A DNA stretch of 54,243 nt from Candidatus Peregrinibacteria bacterium (GTDB lineage Bacteria; Patescibacteriota; Gracilibacteria; UBA1369; 2-02-FULL-48-14). Shown here piece by piece: positions 52,911 through 54,243 of this stretch. The notes under the pieces are model-generated. The model was not told the DNA's origin. It did no database searches and saw only the letters and a list, made by a program, of their open reading frames with translations. The DNA is taken from positions 1 through 54,243 of the forward strand of contig JABHVW010000006.1 in NCBI GenBank assembly GCA_018658105.1, written 5' to 3'. A program made the translations under genes and the position numbers. Every line of letters starts with the position of its first letter. Position 1 is the stretch's first letter.

Positions 52911-53218
52911 ACTTCACCAAAGTGTTTTTTTGAAAATTTGCGCCATCTTTTGATTCCAACTCTACATGCCAACCAGTTAATACTGATTAATGCCCATGGC
53001 GCCGCAGCTCCAACTAGAGCTAATTGGTCTGTTAATAGAACAGATGTTGTTAAATGGTTTGTGAAAATACTTTCTTCAACCCCTAGCTGCCAAAATACGT
53101 AGGTCATGCTCATTCCAATAATGAGTATGAGTGAGCATCCTAGGCCGCTTGCTAGGTAGAATTTTGCTGAATGCCGTTTTATTTCAAACAAATTTAACAT
53201 TGGGTTCTGTAACATCAT
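52907..53218 (-). CDS. Small two-TM membrane protein, unknown
   Basis: This 103-residue protein has two hydrophobic segments (about 24-46 and 60-83) with a basic N-terminus and a basic C-terminus (GIKRWRKFSKKHFGEV). No family recognised. It is divergent from pgk. Confidence 0.6.
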   Translation of the reverse strand: MMLQNPMLNLFEIKRHSAKFYLASGLGCSLILIIGMSMTYVFWQLGVEESIFTNHLTTSVLLTDQLALVGAAAPWALISINWLACRVGIKRWRKFSKKHFGEV

Positions 53219-53243
53219 TATATTTTACCATTTTTTAACCCGT

Positions 53244-53273
53244 TTGTCACCTGTTTTTTTGATTTTTTATAAA
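53244..53273 (+). promoter_or_regulatory. Promoter of pgk
   Basis: TTGTCA (53244-53249), 18-bp spacer, TATAAA (53268-53273). Predicted start near 53280, giving a leader of about 18 nt before the ATG at 53298. Confidence 0.5.
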
Positions 53274-53297
53274 TTTCTAGCATGCTATGCTTCGCAC

Positions 53298-54243
53298 ATG
53301 TTGAAAACGATTTCATCACTTGATTTTGAGGGGCAGAAAGTTCTGCTGCGTTTGGATTTGAATGCGCCGATTAGTAATGGCCAAATTCAAGATGATACTC
53401 GCCTTCAAGCTGCTTTGCCGACAATTAAGTTTTTGTCTGAGAATGGAGCGAAAGTGCTTATTTTGACACATTTAGGTAGGCCTAAAGGTGAAATTGTGGA
53501 ATCGCTGAGAGTTGATATTATTGCTTCTGCTCTTTCGAAACTGCTCTCAAAAGATGTGAATAAATTAGATGATTGTGTTGATGAAGTAGTAAAAAAACAA
53601 ATTGATGAGATGGATTTTGGAGATATTGTTCTCCTTGAAAATACAAGATTCCATCCTGAAGAAAAGCTGAATGATCCTGAATTCTCCAAAGAACTTGCGT
53701 CTTTAGCTGATATTTTTGTAAATGATGCTTTTGGAGTAGTCCATAGGTCTCATGCGAGTACGCTTGGAGTGACTGAACATTTGCCATCATATGCTGGCTT
53801 TTTACTTGAGAAAGAAATTGAAGTTTTATCTGATATTTTGAAAGCCCCACAAACGCCTGTTTGTTTGATTATGGGTGGTGCGAAAATTGATACTAAAATT
53901 GGAGTGCTGGAAAAGTTTTTAGACAAAGCTGATTCATTTTTAATAGGTGGCGCCTTAGCTAACACTTTTATTGCAGCGAAAGGTTTTGAAGTTGGCACAT
54001 CTTTATTTCAAGAGGACAAAGTTGATGTTGCAAAAGATTTTATGAGTAAGTGTGAAGCTACTTTTATCCCTGTAGATTTTGTGGTCTCTGAAGAGATTTC
54101 TAAAGATGCTGTGGCTAGAAATTTACTTCAAAATGAGGCCACTTCGAATGATAAAATTTTAGATATTGGGCCTAAAACTATTGATGTTTTCTTAGAGAAA
54201 ATTGCTAGTGCTAAAACTATAATCTGGAATGGACCAATGGGTC
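53298..54243 (+). CDS. pgk: Phosphoglycerate kinase (5' part, cut by window end)
   Basis: The reading frame runs from ATG at 53298 off the window end, giving the first 315 residues of a glycolytic enzyme that transfers phosphate between 1,3-bisphosphoglycerate and ADP. It shows KVLLRLDLNAPI, LTHLGRPKG, LLENTRFHPEE, FVNDAFGVVHRSHAS, MGGAKIDTKIGVLEKF and IIWNGPMG. The hinge motif reads GAKIDTKI where most enzymes have GAKVSDKI, a mild change. Roughly 80 residues are missing beyond the window. Confidence 0.96.
   Translation, partial: MLKTISSLDFEGQKVLLRLDLNAPISNGQIQDDTRLQAALPTIKFLSENGAKVLILTHLGRPKGEIVESLRVDIIASALSKLLSKDVNKLDDCVDEVVKKQIDEMDFGDIVLLENTRFHPEEKLNDPEFSKELASLADIFVNDAFGVVHRSHASTLGVTEHLPSYAGFLLEKEIEVLSDILKAPQTPVCLIMGGAKIDTKIGVLEKFLDKADSFLIGGALANTFIAAKGFEVGTSLFQEDKVDVAKDFMSKCEATFIPVDFVVSEEISKDAVARNLLQNEATSNDKILDIGPKTIDVFLEKIASAKTIIWNGPMG

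Noticed and set aside
1-54243. UGA recoded as glycine (Gracilibacteria-like)
   Set aside because: Several well-recognised genes end at TGA (for example at 8133, 10514 and 32752) and no conserved glycine position is read as TGA.
1-54243. CRISPR arrays, insertion sequences and prophage
   Set aside because: No spaced direct repeats, transposase or phage genes were found; the single recombinase lacks accompanying element genes.

Overview
The window is an AT-rich, very densely packed bacterial chromosome segment. No stretch longer than about 260 bases lacks a gene, and many genes touch or overlap. TGA is used as a normal stop, so this is genetic code 11 and not the UGA-glycine code of Gracilibacteria and Absconditabacteria. 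The gene content suggests a member of the Patescibacteria (CPR), perhaps Peregrinibacteria-like: an archaeal-type Elp3, a T4SS-pilin-like small protein, large unknown surface proteins, few pathway operons and almost no Shine-Dalgarno motifs. That placement is an inference. I see no insertion sequences, prophage genes or CRISPR arrays.

Region by region. Bases 1-4625 hold an inverted repeat and a tyrosine recombinase, then a minus-strand unit of a large Ig/FN3-type surface protein with a TPDTG sorting-type tail, a YggT protein and cysS. Bases 4699-10514 are the most unusual part. A consensus promoter drives a leaderless 31-residue membrane peptide, followed by a PGM1-like ATP-grasp ligase, a PKD-7TM membrane protein and a three-part fusion of ATP-grasp ligase, degenerate retropepsin-like domain and HEIETH/QEGLA metallopeptidase. 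Bases 10462-19869 are a long minus-strand array: rpsB, a Pro-rich membrane protein, tsf, ribBA, ribD, a CAP protein, an NTT/MFS-like transporter with HEAT repeats, a YiiX-like papain-fold hydrolase and a SpoIIE-type phosphatase. Bases 20070-24851 hold an RsbW-like kinase, a STAS antagonist, two GT4 glycosyltransferases, an AI-2E permease and a pilin-like protein.

Bases 24938-38571 are mainly housekeeping: der, a nucleotidyltransferase, uvrC with a GNAT domain inserted in its nuclease domain, a DUF3179 lipoprotein, tRNA-Leu(CAA), a DsbA-like protein, obgE-pth-rplU, a Cys-rich lipoprotein, rluD, tyrS and recG. Bases 38637-54243 hold two unknown proteins, elp3 head-to-head with a Trm9-like methyltransferase, a GT26 transferase, gatB, a PH-domain protein, lepB, fmt, an O-antigen ligase/solute-binding-lipoprotein/GT2 unit, ssb, ribE-ribH and the 5' part of pgk.

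How the parts fit. The two rib loci together give RibBA, RibD, riboflavin synthase and lumazine synthase. The SpoIIE phosphatase, RsbW-like kinase and STAS protein form a likely partner-switching pathway, although the phosphatase is 9 kb from the other two. Elp3 and the Trm9-like enzyme could together make mcm5U at tRNA wobble uridines. Several sigma70-type promoters place the -10 box only 6-9 nt before the start codon, which suggests frequent leaderless transcription. Five convergent gene pairs overlap at their 3' ends by 41-53 bp.
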